Of a stretch of 64,000 nucleotides of DNA, positions 54,401 through 57,646 are shown piece by piece (the stretch's first letter is position 1; each line of letters starts with the position of its first letter). Where the stretch lies: positions 91,597,213 through 91,661,212 of the forward strand of contig OZ023274.1 in the NCBI GenBank assembly GCA_964007475.1. The letters are read 5' to 3'. The notes below the pieces were generated by a model. It made no database searches, was not told the origin of the DNA, and saw only the letters and a list, made by a program, of their open reading frames with translations. The position numbers and the translations under genes were made by a program. The stretch comes from Hybos culiciformis. Taxonomy: Eukaryota; Arthropoda; Insecta; Diptera; Hybotidae.

Positions 54401-57354
54401 TTTCTAATGAAAAACAAACATAAATGATTGAATGCTTTTTTTTCTGTTGATTTATAATGAAACATGAATCTAACGCTCAATGTGATTTCGATAAATTTGT
54501 TTACCTAAGAAAATTCTAACATTGTTAACGGTTTAGCAACTTGTTAAAGCCTCATTTCTTAATGCTAATCGTTTGAATTGACCACCTGTTTGAAGTGTCC
54601 AGACTTGAATTCACCACCTATTTGAAGTGTCCAGACTTTAAAAACAACGTAACTAAATAAATGCACCTGCAAAGCGTATATCATATGGATAATAGGCTTG
54701 GTCTATTACTGACGGATTCTAAATTCGGACGCAAAAAACAATAAAACATAAATAAAAAAAATTAGTGTGCGCAGGCGTCGCTTTATTATATTCTTCAGGC
54801 TGAGGGACGAAAAAGACTAGATCGCTTGAATATCGAATAGCAATAATTCTTTTTATTTAGGAAATGACAATCGAACAAAATTTAATTTAAGACAATGAAG
54901 GAATACAATCAAATCTGTTTCAATTTAATCCAACCTATAATATTATCAACCAATACGTTTTGAATCTTTGATATAGTGTACTAAAGCTTGTGTCTTTTTG
55001 AATATTATTATTGATATAGCAATCATCATCAAGGAAGATTGATTTTTTAACGAAATTCCTATAAAAATTATAATATGTAAACGCTATACTACTATATATC
55101 GCCTGCTCAGAAATGAAACAACGTATAATGAAAAGTATAGTTTCGAGTAATTTGAATTTAAAGATTTGAAAATTAAAAAAAACGTATGAAAAAAATATCA
55201 AGTAGCGTACAATTTTCATCTAAAAAACACATTTTAATCAACATTAAGAATATTTCAAAGTAGTTGTACTTATAAAATCGAGTACGAGAAAAATAATGAC
55301 GTATAAATGTCATACGTTGTTTCATTTCTGAGCAGACGATATATACTATACTCAATCCTGCTGTATAACATAATACTATTCATACAAAACCAATTTAAGT
55401 ATTTTCAAATTTCAGGAAAAATAACAAATTATTCAAAATACTAGTTCTAAAAAGAAAATATTCAATTTATTTTAATTGTCGTCGTCGATTTTGTTATTAA
55501 TTGATGTCATCACTAAGTGTTTGAGGCTTATTCATCTTCCACATCACAAAATTCAATTATTTTTACCTTCACTTTATGTTACACATTAATCAAAATCGTT
55601 AAAGTATAATTTACCGCTGTTCCTACAATTTATAATACATAAAATCCATTCAATATTTAGAGAAATTTATTTCTACAAATACGTATTTGTACATATATGA
55701 ATGAGAAACTGTGTATATACAAACATAAACTTTTATAATGCATTCGCTTTCCAAAGTAAAAATTTAGCCATCACGTACCGTACATGTATGTAGATATAAT
55801 GCATAAAAATTATATGCACTGAAATTTTTATACACAAAGGATATTGCTGCCACACAGTAAACATTGGTCGTCATTGGAACACAGGTATCTATCTATCTTA
55901 TAAATTTAAACAATATACTTTTATGAATATAATCTAAATTCAATGCTAAAATAACTTATGTATATTGTATATATCTAAAATGTTGAGTTTTTAACAAATA
56001 ATCTACTTTTTATTTATAAATCTGTAAAATTGATGGTCTTATTTTAAACAGAACGAAGAATGAAAAATTGCACATTCTTTCCGGTTTCGTATCATAATTT
56101 GTTGGCTTAACTAATATAGAATTTAAAGGATATTTCCTTTTTCCTACATGCATACGAAAGAAAATGAGCATTATTTTTTTTGTTTTTTGAATAATAATTT
56201 AAAAGAAAAATCTGAAAAAATTATAGTTTTAGTTTCACTGACTGTTGTCAACAATGGTAGGTATGGCATTGTTATTTTTCATCATTGTATTGATATAAAT
56301 TTGTACATGCATTTTCATCTTAATACGCTTTATGTTTAACTTCAAATGTTCTTAAAATTGAATTAAAATAAAATAAGTTAAACTTTTGGTTGATTCTTTT
56401 TCCTATTCAATTATTTAAAATTTTATGTACCTTTAATGTTAATGTTTTATGTTTTAATGTTTTGTATGTGAAATCAATTTAGTTGATTACACATTACATT
56501 ACACACATAACATAATCATAATGCTTGATATTCTTGAATTAATTCAGAAAAAAAATATAATATAATATAAATTATTTCACGGTGTGCGATCTCTGGCGCC
56601 TGACATTTCAGTCATAAATGTTATTTATTAGTGTATAATTTACTTTAAAAATATGACAAGTAAGCAATAAATGATAGCTTTTTTTTGTTGTTTTATAAAT
56701 ATCACGAAAATGTTAAGCAAATACATAAATGTTAATTTAATTCAACATGTAAAAAAAAAATTCTCATATCATTTCTGTTCTTGTTATTTTAGTACAAGAT
56801 TTTATAAAAATTCTTAATTTCTATGGAAATGTTATTTTTTTTTTTAATTTGAGGTTCATTAAAAATAAAACTTGCATTGTCCCATATTAGGACGTAAGTT
56901 TAAGTTTGCAGCATCCGAGTTCCCAACCTATGTTACTTTAAATTAATTATGAGTACAAATAAGTAATAGCAAAGGAATTATTATTATACTTTATATCTTT
57001 AAAAAAATGTAAATTATACTCAAGATGATACAGAGGAATCTTTATGATCTTAAAATGATCTTATCATCTTAAGATTCTGAAGGCTCAAAGTTTTGAGACA
57101 TAAGTTAAATCTGTGCCGAACAATAGGAATCATTTAAATAACTTAATGGTAGGAGTGTCTCACGTTTCAGACATTCTAACTTCCTAAAATGTTAAAAGAT
57201 GCTTTATTACAACTACTTTTTAAAAATTGTATTAACTTTTTTTATTTTATCTTAGTTATATAAAACAAATATACTTACTGTGAGTATCAAATTTTCTAAT
57301 GATGGTCTCAATGAGTGTAGTTTTTGGTGCCACATGTCCGCGTCTCACAGGCAT
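3337..57354 (-). CDS. sei: ERG-type voltage-gated potassium channel, N-terminal part (nine coding exons)
   Basis: Nine minus-strand exons (57279-57354, 20502-20732, 17932-18072, 17665-17794, 15245-15377, 14685-14811, 11456-11560, 7710-7888, 3337-3405) join in frame to 1191 nt, 397 codons. Seen: the protein begins MPVRRGHVAP, the ERG N-cap, runs into a PAS domain (about residues 26-135, with FLVANAQ, CSDGFCKMTGF, AEVMQR, FEILYYRKNG and LYIINFEDL) and then into a linker ending GSRHTPNMGEKVAQ, the sequence that precedes S1. Known: ERG (KCNH2/6/7; Drosophila seizure) channels are plasma-membrane tetramers carrying a slowly deactivating, inwardly rectifying K+ current in nerve and muscle; the N-cap and PAS domain set deactivation by contacting the C-terminal CNBHD. 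The transmembrane and C-terminal exons are off the left edge. The MPVRR start and PAS sequence separate it from Eag and Elk. No frame damage is seen. Sure of family; subtype very likely. Confidence 0.93.
3563..3569 (-). promoter_or_regulatory. candidate distant branch point of intron 8
   Basis: On the minus strand this reads TATTAAC, followed by a pyrimidine tract across about 3490-3560. No AG occurs on the minus strand from 3617 down to the exon 9 acceptor AG at 3407-3406, so the first AG after the tract is the exon boundary. Branch A to acceptor is about 158 nt. Confidence 0.5.
4835..4932. repeat. 49-bp exact tandem duplication
   Basis: Two identical 49-bp units (4835-4883 and 4884-4932), each containing TTTACCAATACG, adjacent with no spacer. 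The identity indicates a recent local duplication inside an intron. Confidence 0.9.
7710..7888 (-). CDS. sei: erg exon 8: serine-rich linker
   Basis: Acceptor TTTGCAG|GTTATAC and donor TTAAAA|GTAAGAA bound 179 nt (residues 315-374), phase 1 in, phase 0 out. It encodes a hydrophilic stretch containing SSESDLQRY and QRTASSSLSNVPS, plausible phosphorylation-type sequence, upstream of S1. No known domain. Confidence 0.85.
7889..11455 (-). other. erg intron 7
   Basis: A+T-rich intron containing the small inverted-repeat element at 8388-8624. No other feature supported. Confidence 0.7.
8388..8624. mobile_element. 237-bp MITE with CACTGAAAAA termini
   Basis: Left end CACTGAAAAAACAG and right end CTGGTTTTTCAGTG are inverted repeats with one mismatch; further inward GATAGCG and CGATAGC also pair with an offset. 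No ORF. I could not find a convincing target duplication, so the superfamily is unassigned. Confidence 0.65.
11456..11560 (-). CDS. sei: erg exon 7: linker, RAHTVDDFMRG segment
   Basis: Acceptor TTACATAG|ATG and donor AGAG|GTAATT bound 105 nt (residues 280-314), phase 1 in and out. It encodes DEDERLIHVVNETAK then QKRAHTVDDFMRG. The donor (GTAATT) is weaker than the others. The length is a multiple of three with equal phases, so it could be skipped without a frame change. Confidence 0.82.
11561..14684 (-). other. erg intron 6
   Basis: A+T-rich intron holding the palindromic MITE at 12543-12825. A short open stretch at 11689-11934 on the same strand has no family match and no flanking splice logic that I trust. 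Confidence 0.65.
12543..12825. mobile_element. Palindromic MITE flanked by GTTAAAT direct repeats
   Basis: Terminal inverted repeats start CATAGAGTAATAATATTTAT on the left and the complement of CATTGAGTAATAATATTTAT on the right, and pairing continues imperfectly toward the centre (about 283 bp in all). GTTAAAT occurs directly on both sides (12536-12542 and 12826-12832), a perfect 7-bp target duplication. No coding capacity. Confidence 0.85.
14685..14811 (-). CDS. sei: erg exon 6: glutamine-rich linker
   Basis: Acceptor TTATAG|AAG and donor AAAG|GTGAGT bound 127 nt (residues 238-279), phase 0 in, phase 1 out. The middle is a Q/T repeat (QTQSQQQTQTQQ), followed by KSEFVHTKSLDFDCRPK. Low-complexity linker; possibly variable between isoforms or species (inference). 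Confidence 0.82.
14812..15244 (-). other. erg intron 5
   Basis: A 433-nt intron from GTAAGTATAA to TTATAG. Nothing else seen. Confidence 0.8.
15245..15377 (-). CDS. sei: erg exon 5: variable linker
   Basis: Acceptor TATTTAAG|C and donor CCCGAT|GTAAGT bound 133 nt (residues 193-237), phase 2 in, phase 0 out. It encodes a hydrophilic linker (KIESGKVWTPM, RLDDLKTVVPD) with no domain I recognise. Support comes from splice signals, phase and collinearity. Confidence 0.82.
15378..17664 (-). other. erg intron 4
   Basis: A+T-rich intron of about 2.3 kb. No repeat element or second gene recognised. Confidence 0.7.
17665..17794 (-). CDS. sei: erg exon 4: linker, FDRARASF segment
   Basis: Acceptor TTTTAG|TTGATAG and donor GAAAA|GTAAG bound 130 nt (residues 150-192), phase 1 in, phase 2 out. 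It encodes FDRARASFKQSFKFGSLRER, a basic segment directly after the PAS domain, then GYLTPPSDV and an acidic EEEE run. Insect ERG proteins have a similar basic FDRARASF stretch after PAS; that comparison is from memory. The intron before it is only 137 nt. Confidence 0.9.
17795..17931 (-). other. erg intron 3, short
   Basis: A 137-nt phase 1 intron, GTAAGTAC to TTTTAG, the shortest in the gene here. Confidence 0.9.
17932..18072 (-). CDS. sei: erg exon 3: C-terminal PAS strands
   Basis: Acceptor ATTAAAG|GAC and donor AAAT|GTAAGT bound 141 nt (residues 103-149). It completes the PAS fold with QKFLCSEVIAPIRSE and SLYIINFEDL, then enters the linker at VRLSK. Phase 1 in and out. Confidence 0.93.
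18317..19263 (-). mobile_element. Non-autonomous DNA element with GTAGGGGAGAGG termini
   Basis: Left end TGTAGGGGAGAGGCTTGCAG and right end CTGCAAGCCTCTCCCCTACA are a perfect 20-bp inverted repeat that continues into GGTTGCCAC. The GGTTGCCACC motif is iterated: at both ends, near 18530, and twice in tandem near 18852-18895. The minus strand looks gene-like: an ATG at 18917, a Cys/His-rich coding stretch and two AATAAA signals around 18587-18605. No transposase catalytic domain is seen, so it is a deleted, non-autonomous copy. Target duplication unclear. Confidence 0.82.
18595..18917 (-). pseudogene. Frame-broken Cys/His-rich (zinc-finger-like) fragment inside the element
   Basis: One frame from the ATG at 18917 reads DDCMICLKKMSEVDTTLLC; the overlapping frame continues HKCRRAVHAKCVSVF. 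Taken across a one-base shift, this gives C-x2-C, a further C, KC and H-x2-C, the spacing of a PHD/RING-like zinc-binding module such as those found in some transposon proteins. The shift breaks any single product. I do not recognise the exact family, and the fragment may come from the autonomous parent. Confidence 0.5.
20464..20486. repeat. (TAA)n microsatellite
   Basis: About seven uninterrupted TAA units just inside intron 2, 15 nt from the exon 2 donor. Confidence 0.9.
20502..20732 (-). CDS. sei: erg exon 2: PAS domain core
   Basis: Acceptor TTATAG|ATCGAAG and donor AATG|GTAAGAA bound 231 nt (residues 26-102). The exon carries the conserved FLVANAQ strand, the CSDGFCKMTGF and AEVMQR helices, the FLHGPMT turn and FEILYYRKNG. 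Phase 1 on both sides, matching exons 1 and 3. It is the most clearly homologous exon in the window. Confidence 0.95.
24278..24651. mobile_element. 374-bp MITE with TAGCCTACATTAGTGT termini, TA-flanked
   Basis: The left end ATAGCCTACATTAGTGT is matched by the inverted right end, and pairing resumes inward at CCATAGTATT, giving roughly 40-bp imperfect inverted repeats. A TA dinucleotide lies at both boundaries, as for Tc1/mariner-type elements. The interior is richer in G+C and CpG than its surroundings. No ORF. Confidence 0.8.
26962..27579. mobile_element. Composite TTAA element, copy A (palindrome plus TIR part)
   Basis: The right part (27137-27579) has inverted termini TGCGTAGGGGA and TCCCCTACGCA, and TTAA on both sides (27133-27136, 27580-27583), as in TTAA-specific elements of the piggyBac kind. 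It holds three 31-bp tandem units around GATGCATCTAAAT (about 27402-27494). Homology with copy B at 47516-48045 continues to the left through a 77-bp palindrome (27010-27086) as far as TAATAGTAGATTA at 26962, so the repeated unit is larger than the TTAA part. No ORF. Confidence 0.82.
27010..27086. repeat. Palindrome of composite element copy A
   Basis: Arms of 26 bp (27010-27035 and 27061-27086) match at 25 positions around CACAAACACATAGACAC; inside them TCAAAATT pairs with AATTTTGA. Could form a hairpin or cruciform. Confidence 0.9.
33820..34435 (+). repeat. 5' LTR
   Basis: 616 bp, TGTAGTG to TTTACA. It carries a TATA box and start-like motif near 34068-34104, AATAAA signals at 34394 and 34412, a strong splice donor at 34156/34157 and several perfect short inverted repeats. 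Confidence 0.96.
34068..34104 (+). promoter_or_regulatory. LTR core promoter (TATA box and initiator)
   Basis: TATAAATA at 34068-34075 is followed by TCAGATT at 34098-34104, close to the arthropod initiator TCAGT. The spacing puts the start near 34100, about 32 bp from the TATA box, and would define the U3/R border. The same motifs occur in the 3' LTR. Confidence 0.6.
34436..34447 (+). other. Primer binding site, tRNA-Arg-like
   Basis: TGGCGATCCTGC directly follows the LTR. It is the complement of a tRNA 3' end GCAGGATCGCCA, which I recall as that of insect tRNA-Arg(ACG); the match stops after about 12 nt. The position and the TGG start are certain; the tRNA identity is from memory. Confidence 0.75.
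34486..34803 (+). CDS. Leader ORF: 105-codon basic, glutamine-rich protein of unknown function
   Basis: An open frame between the primer site and gag, starting 50 nt after the LTR. Seen: a polar start, a Q-rich tract (residues about 19-31), a PKKRQRAGK cluster that could act as a nuclear signal, then a Lys/Arg/Gln/Leu region with coiled-coil-like spacing (KFRKELQKLQEILQ). Strongly basic; no cysteine, no membrane segment. I recognise no family. It would be the first ORF on the full-length RNA, so it would affect gag translation unless removed by splicing or bypassed. I recall small leader ORFs in mdg1/412-like elements, but not this protein. Confidence 0.55.
   Translation: MEQKPEKNKITIQEYKERQQQNQQQQQEQQQPKKRQRAGKLVKFRKELQKLQEILQTKTNKTQRKTILDEIRRIKQDRHLHKTSTKITKMFNKNLKHIQNAKNLK
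34804..35486 (+). other. Untranslated leader between leader ORF and gag
   Basis: About 680 nt, A+T-rich, with several long A runs and no reading frame that I can support. It ends in a pyrimidine tract and CATAG directly before gag. Confidence 0.7.
35487..36788 (+). CDS. gag: Gag polyprotein of the Ty3/gypsy element
   Basis: 433 codons. Residues 1 to about 255 form a helical, charged region of the size and character of a Ty3/gypsy capsid (EKFQKEIEQLEELYNN, LQEFISITEYIHDN, KTFTEAIKLILEID). Residues about 258-415 are dominated by Asn with Arg, His and Ser; this tail takes the place of a nucleocapsid and has no CCHC zinc knuckle. Known: Gag builds the virus-like particle that packages element RNA. 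The final part overlaps the pol frame and holds the frameshift signal at 36719-36762, where base composition turns sharply G+C-rich. The ATG is the first in frame and follows a splice-acceptor-like sequence. Intact; no stop or frame damage. Confidence 0.9.
   Translation: MTLEKFQKEIEQLEELYNNIIKTKFNISAAKAELTKVIYNKSLFISSVRESNLRTGKTNLRTEYSKYVTLIKSYLIEIINNKMDFDIANVNKIIPLFEGSYAKLQEFISITEYIHDNIKVADREKLIKFIYNIKLSQKVKNRIINETEPTTLENLKKILNNNFMSTRTYTKIHNEIDQLGKNRSISATKYAEKLEMLINELNMIQSKNETADAKAVIIKVNDKFALQCLKTNLVEPIQSVILAAQPKTFTEAIKLILEIDSNNNNNDSNNINTYSNRSNSRNNNNNNNRNNGRRNYNNNRNTSNNFNNNNRPRNGHNNHNNHSNQNNHNNHNNRTSNNNMNNSNHRSNTNHNYNRNQQHTNSTDYYRNRDYNNSQPINNNRNNNSYNNRYSNNRRNDDQNFNNRNVNALESGNGRTPDSGQTVIGEMNALNIQ
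36719..36762 (+). promoter_or_regulatory. Programmed -1 ribosomal frameshift signal
   Basis: The heptamer G GGA AAC (36719-36725) is in register with the gag frame, a canonical X XXY YYZ slippery site. After an 8-nt spacer, CCCCGATT (36734-36741) pairs perfectly with AATCGGGG (36755-36762). An alternative stem, GACCC with GGGTC (36731-36735 and 36743-36747), is also possible. The pol frame is open from 36707 and lies at -1 to gag, so slippage makes Gag-Pol. Confidence 0.82.
36827..40357 (+). CDS. pol: Pol polyprotein: protease, reverse transcriptase, RNase H, integrase
   Basis: Counted from the first in-frame ATG it has 1176 codons; the frame is open back to 36707 and is probably entered by -1 frameshift from gag. 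Protease: DTGA at 15-18. Reverse transcriptase: LPFGLK and the YVDD catalytic box at 419-422. RNase H: TDAS with Asp568, then TDHRPL. Integrase: zinc-binding H847, H854, C884, C887; catalytic D916, D975, E1011 with the typical 35-residue D-E spacing; a GPY module (FQGPYRIVE) near the C-terminus. The order PR-RT-RH-IN is that of Ty3/gypsy. Pol copies element RNA to DNA in the particle and integrates it. All catalytic residues that I can check are present. It ends about 80 nt before the polypurine tract. Confidence 0.96.
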   Translation: MQRPNYYNPIKFMIDTGADISVIKEQFTNSIDINNNSTCKITGIGNNVHESLGTLQTHFIIENKKCFINLHCVEDKFPIKTDGILGRDFLMKYSALINFETNELSLTISDEVINIPINSNCISQLVIPARTEIICPLHVQRTEETLVLSEEITPGIFIANTIIAKNGISNVKILNTNDKTMIIKNYKPKTVPLNNYNIVNIENNDHDRLLHLEQILSINPDDPKAQNETLKICKQFQDIFYLPGDSLTTNNFYKQNIALENKNPIYIKNYRLPNSQLTEINDQVDKLLKEDIIEHSYSPHNSPLLLVPKKSSNDTKKWRLVVDFRQLNKKIQNDKFPLTKLEDVLDNLGRAKYFTTLDMVSSFHQIELEKNSRPCTAFSSNNGHFQFKRLPFGLKISSNSFQRMLTIALSGLNSESFIYVDDIIIFGCSIKHHNENLIKVFERLRKYNLKLNPEKCSFLQKEVIYLGHLITNKGIKTDPTKLFAVKNYPQPQNADEIKRFVAFCNYYRKFIPNFAAIAKPLNDLTKKKSIFNWNENCTNAFLNLKNKLINPPILQYPDYSKPFIITTDASQSAFGAVLSQGEIGQDLPISYASKTLNSAELNKPIIEKELLSIHWAINFFRPYVYGRKFIVVTDHRPLVGLFTHKNPSSKMTRIRLDLSDYDFDIVYKQGKMNTNADALSRIHLNSNILKSMIPITPEKDINVITRQVTRSLEQAKNPINKNLHIWHSISINDIKRIPKVNFIETSTGTTEITFNNNYKIYFNKKRINIKSILNKMKLLLAQNKIFTVAINNNDTLFNHINIQEFKNIFNQLQEKDNSKNKLKIILFKAPIEITDQNLIKQLIKDNHSNNISGHIGVRKMIIKLRQKYIWKNMHKMIKNYVKNCNECIKSKQVRNIKEPLQITDTPNRPFETIQVDTVGPLKICNNYRYILTVQCELTKYIEAFPIETKDAITIAKILTENIILRYGNIKNIKTDLGTEFVNELFMNICKTFNINHQKSTPYHHQTLGSVERNHRVLNEYFLTCNHSNNWVELIPFFLFSYNTTPHSDTHYAPFELIFGNTPELPTNITLKNNEPLNFINYDNYLNELNLKLSCALKSAREELIKYKIARNEKYNLNINPANLKVNDMVMIKNFNRKKLDYPFQGPYRIVERDGVNSIIEINNKLKKIHNNNLKKV
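40435..40446 (+). other. Polypurine tract
   Basis: AAAGGGAAAGGA lies directly against the TG of the 3' LTR, the expected primer site for plus-strand synthesis. Confidence 0.9.
40447..41063 (+). repeat. 3' LTR
   Basis: 617 bp, matching the 5' LTR except for one T-to-A change in the A/T run about 80 bp in and one extra T about 10 bp before the end. Followed by the GAAT duplication. Confidence 0.96.
42665..42682. repeat. (TTA)n microsatellite
   Basis: Six TTA units next to a T run. Confidence 0.85.
43121..43957. mobile_element. hAT-type non-autonomous element with 8-bp target duplication
   Basis: Termini CAGTGATGCCAGA and TCTGGCATCACTG are exact 13-bp inverted repeats. ATAGAAAC occurs on both sides (43113-43120 and 43958-43965), a perfect 8-bp duplication. 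Both points are diagnostic of the hAT superfamily. The interior has many CCCTA motifs near both ends, no transposase, and another MITE (43478-43741) inserted in it. Confidence 0.92.
43478..43741. mobile_element. MITE with CGTCTGCTCAGAAATGAAAC termini, nested in the hAT element
   Basis: About 264 bp. The left terminus CGTCTGCTCAGAAATGAAAC is matched by the inverted GTTTCATTTCTCAGCAGACG with one mismatch, and TA dinucleotides flank it. A second full copy of the family is at 55097-55343 in the other orientation. Confidence 0.88.
43989..44009. repeat. (TA)n microsatellite
   Basis: About ten TA units, 24 bp past the end of the hAT target duplication. Confidence 0.85.
44239..44571 (+). pseudogene. 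C-terminal fragment of a non-LTR retrotransposon ORF2
   Basis: An open stretch of 110 codons ending in TAA, preceded by a stop. It includes ANINCPQLLKFLGLRV, DLIFHTTNYGFYEPISWS and LLDFNFSRKVFKIKIREF, the pattern of the tail after the RT domain in jockey/CR1-like elements (F.....TNYG..EPI.....N........DF..SR..FK). No ATG start and no catalytic RT motif; 5' truncated. Confidence 0.68.
44239..44753 (+). mobile_element. 5'-truncated non-LTR retrotransposon with (AAAT)n tail
   Basis: The segment holds the C-terminal coding end of a reverse-transcriptase ORF (44239-44571), about 160 bp of 3' UTR and a terminal AATA-type repeat (about 44730-44753), the usual layout of a truncated LINE copy. The exact clade cannot be named from this fragment. 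Confidence 0.7.
44758..44820. repeat. Short tandem repeat around ATATGGGTCTATA
   Basis: Four diverged copies of a unit containing ATATGG(G/C)TCTAT directly after the LINE tail, spaced roughly 15-22 bp. Confidence 0.75.
45209..45485 (-). pseudogene. Coding-like island of unknown family, possible exon or pseudogene
   Basis: After a strong acceptor (TTTATTTTTTTCCAG, exon edge 45485) one frame reads FLGLPNTIENWSSIRQ...ILDDEAWVH and stops at 45376. The next frame, open 45397-45209, reads YIHPNWISANETDLAFCNCS...NERYINFLHIAQKYY before becoming low complexity. The base composition and amino-acid mix look like protein-coding DNA split by one frame shift. The entry phase after the acceptor would suit erg exon 1, but no donor that keeps the erg frame is present. 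I do not recognise the protein. Confidence 0.35.
46804..47503. mobile_element. 700-bp fold-back element with about 330-bp arms
   Basis: The left arm, starting ATACGAGCCCTGCATCATAA, and the right arm, ending TTATGATGCAGGGCTCGTAT, pair along nearly the whole length; the small centre is near 47150. TA is at each boundary. Each arm contains the same 64-codon reading frame starting MPFKMHLSKISAM, one on each strand; this follows from the palindrome and is not evidence for a gene. Confidence 0.9.
47516..48045. mobile_element. Composite TTAA element, copy B (inverted relative to copy A)
   Basis: The left part (47516-47840) has termini TGCGTTGGGGATCG and CTCCCCTACGCA with TTAA on both sides (47512-47515 and 47841-47844) and the same GATGCATC tandem units (near 47608, 47638 and 47669) as copy A. 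It lacks about 120 bp of copy A's interior. Homology continues right through a palindrome to TAATCTACTATTA at 48045. It starts 12 bp after the fold-back element. Confidence 0.82.
47884..48000. repeat. Palindrome of composite element copy B
   Basis: About 55-bp imperfect arms meet at GACCTTCGGTC near 47937-47947. CTGTATTTACACAAAAATAC on the left pairs with GTGTTTTTGTGAATACAG on the right. The stem is longer than in copy A but lies at the homologous place. Confidence 0.9.
49413..49635. mobile_element. 223-bp palindromic MITE, TA-flanked
   Basis: Arms start CCATAGATTAAGAATACAGA and are matched by the inverted TCTGTATTCTTAATCTATGG; pairing continues through GAAGCTTCATACAACAT to GGTATTTT. TA at both edges. 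No ORF. Confidence 0.88.
54575..54638. repeat. 32-bp tandem duplication
   Basis: Two adjacent 32-bp units (54575-54606, 54607-54638) around TTTGAAGTGTCCAGACTT, with two mismatches. G+C content is above the surroundings. Confidence 0.9.
55097..55343. mobile_element. Second copy of the CGTCTGCTCAG MITE
   Basis: About 247 bp, aligned along its whole length with 43478-43741 in inverse orientation, including the shared interior AATGTTGATTAAAATGTG. Terminal inverted repeats CGCCTGCTCAGAAATGAAAC and GTTTCATTTCTGAGCAGACG; TA/TATA at the edges. Confidence 0.88.
57279..57354 (-). CDS. sei: erg exon 1: start codon and N-cap
   Basis: The ATG at 57354-57352 sits in an insect-like ACAAAAATG context and encodes residues 1-25, ending RKFDTH. 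The donor reads CACA|GTAAGT, leaving phase 1. This segment is the amphipathic N-cap of ERG channels, which controls slow deactivation. It stands alone 36.5 kb from the PAS core. Any 5' untranslated exon upstream could not be recognised. Confidence 0.92.
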
Positions 57355-57434
57355 TTTTGTATTTTTTATTTTTTGGTTCACCTCTTTATTCTTTTAATCT
57401 GAACTGATTTATTTAAACATGAAACCAAAGTTGA

Positions 57435-57453
57435 AATAATAATAATAATAATA
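57435..57453. repeat. (AAT)n microsatellite
   Basis: About six AAT units, roughly 80 bp upstream of the erg start codon. Confidence 0.85.
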
Positions 57454-57545
57454 AAAAATTAAAAATTCTTTTTATTTTTAATTTAAAAAATTTATTTTAT
57501 CTTTTATTTTTTTAGTTAAGACATTTTATTGACTTCTTTTACATA

Positions 57546-57646
57546 AAGCTTTTCTAAGCTAAGCTTTCTAAAGCTTTGTAAAGCTTTTAAGGGATTTTAT
57601 TTATACTAGAATAAAAAAAAAGCTTCTAAAAGCGTCAAATAAGCTT
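57546..57646. repeat. Cluster of six AAGCTT palindromes
   Basis: AAGCTT occurs at 57546, 57561, 57571, 57581, 57620 and 57641, plus AAGCTA at 57556, about 190-290 bp upstream of the erg ATG. The first sites are spaced 10-15 bp apart. Could be a diverged short tandem repeat. Confidence 0.8.

Larger units (their letters stand above)
20733..57278 (-). other. erg intron 1 (36.5 kb)
   Basis: Phase 1 intron between the N-cap exon and the PAS exon. It contains the Ty3/gypsy element and most of the transposons in the window. Parts without a recognised feature, 20733-24277, 24652-26961, 27580-33815, 41068-43120, 48046-49412, 49636-54574 and 55344-57278, are A+T-rich with homopolymers and short microsatellites; I see no gene in them. 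Confidence 0.85.
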
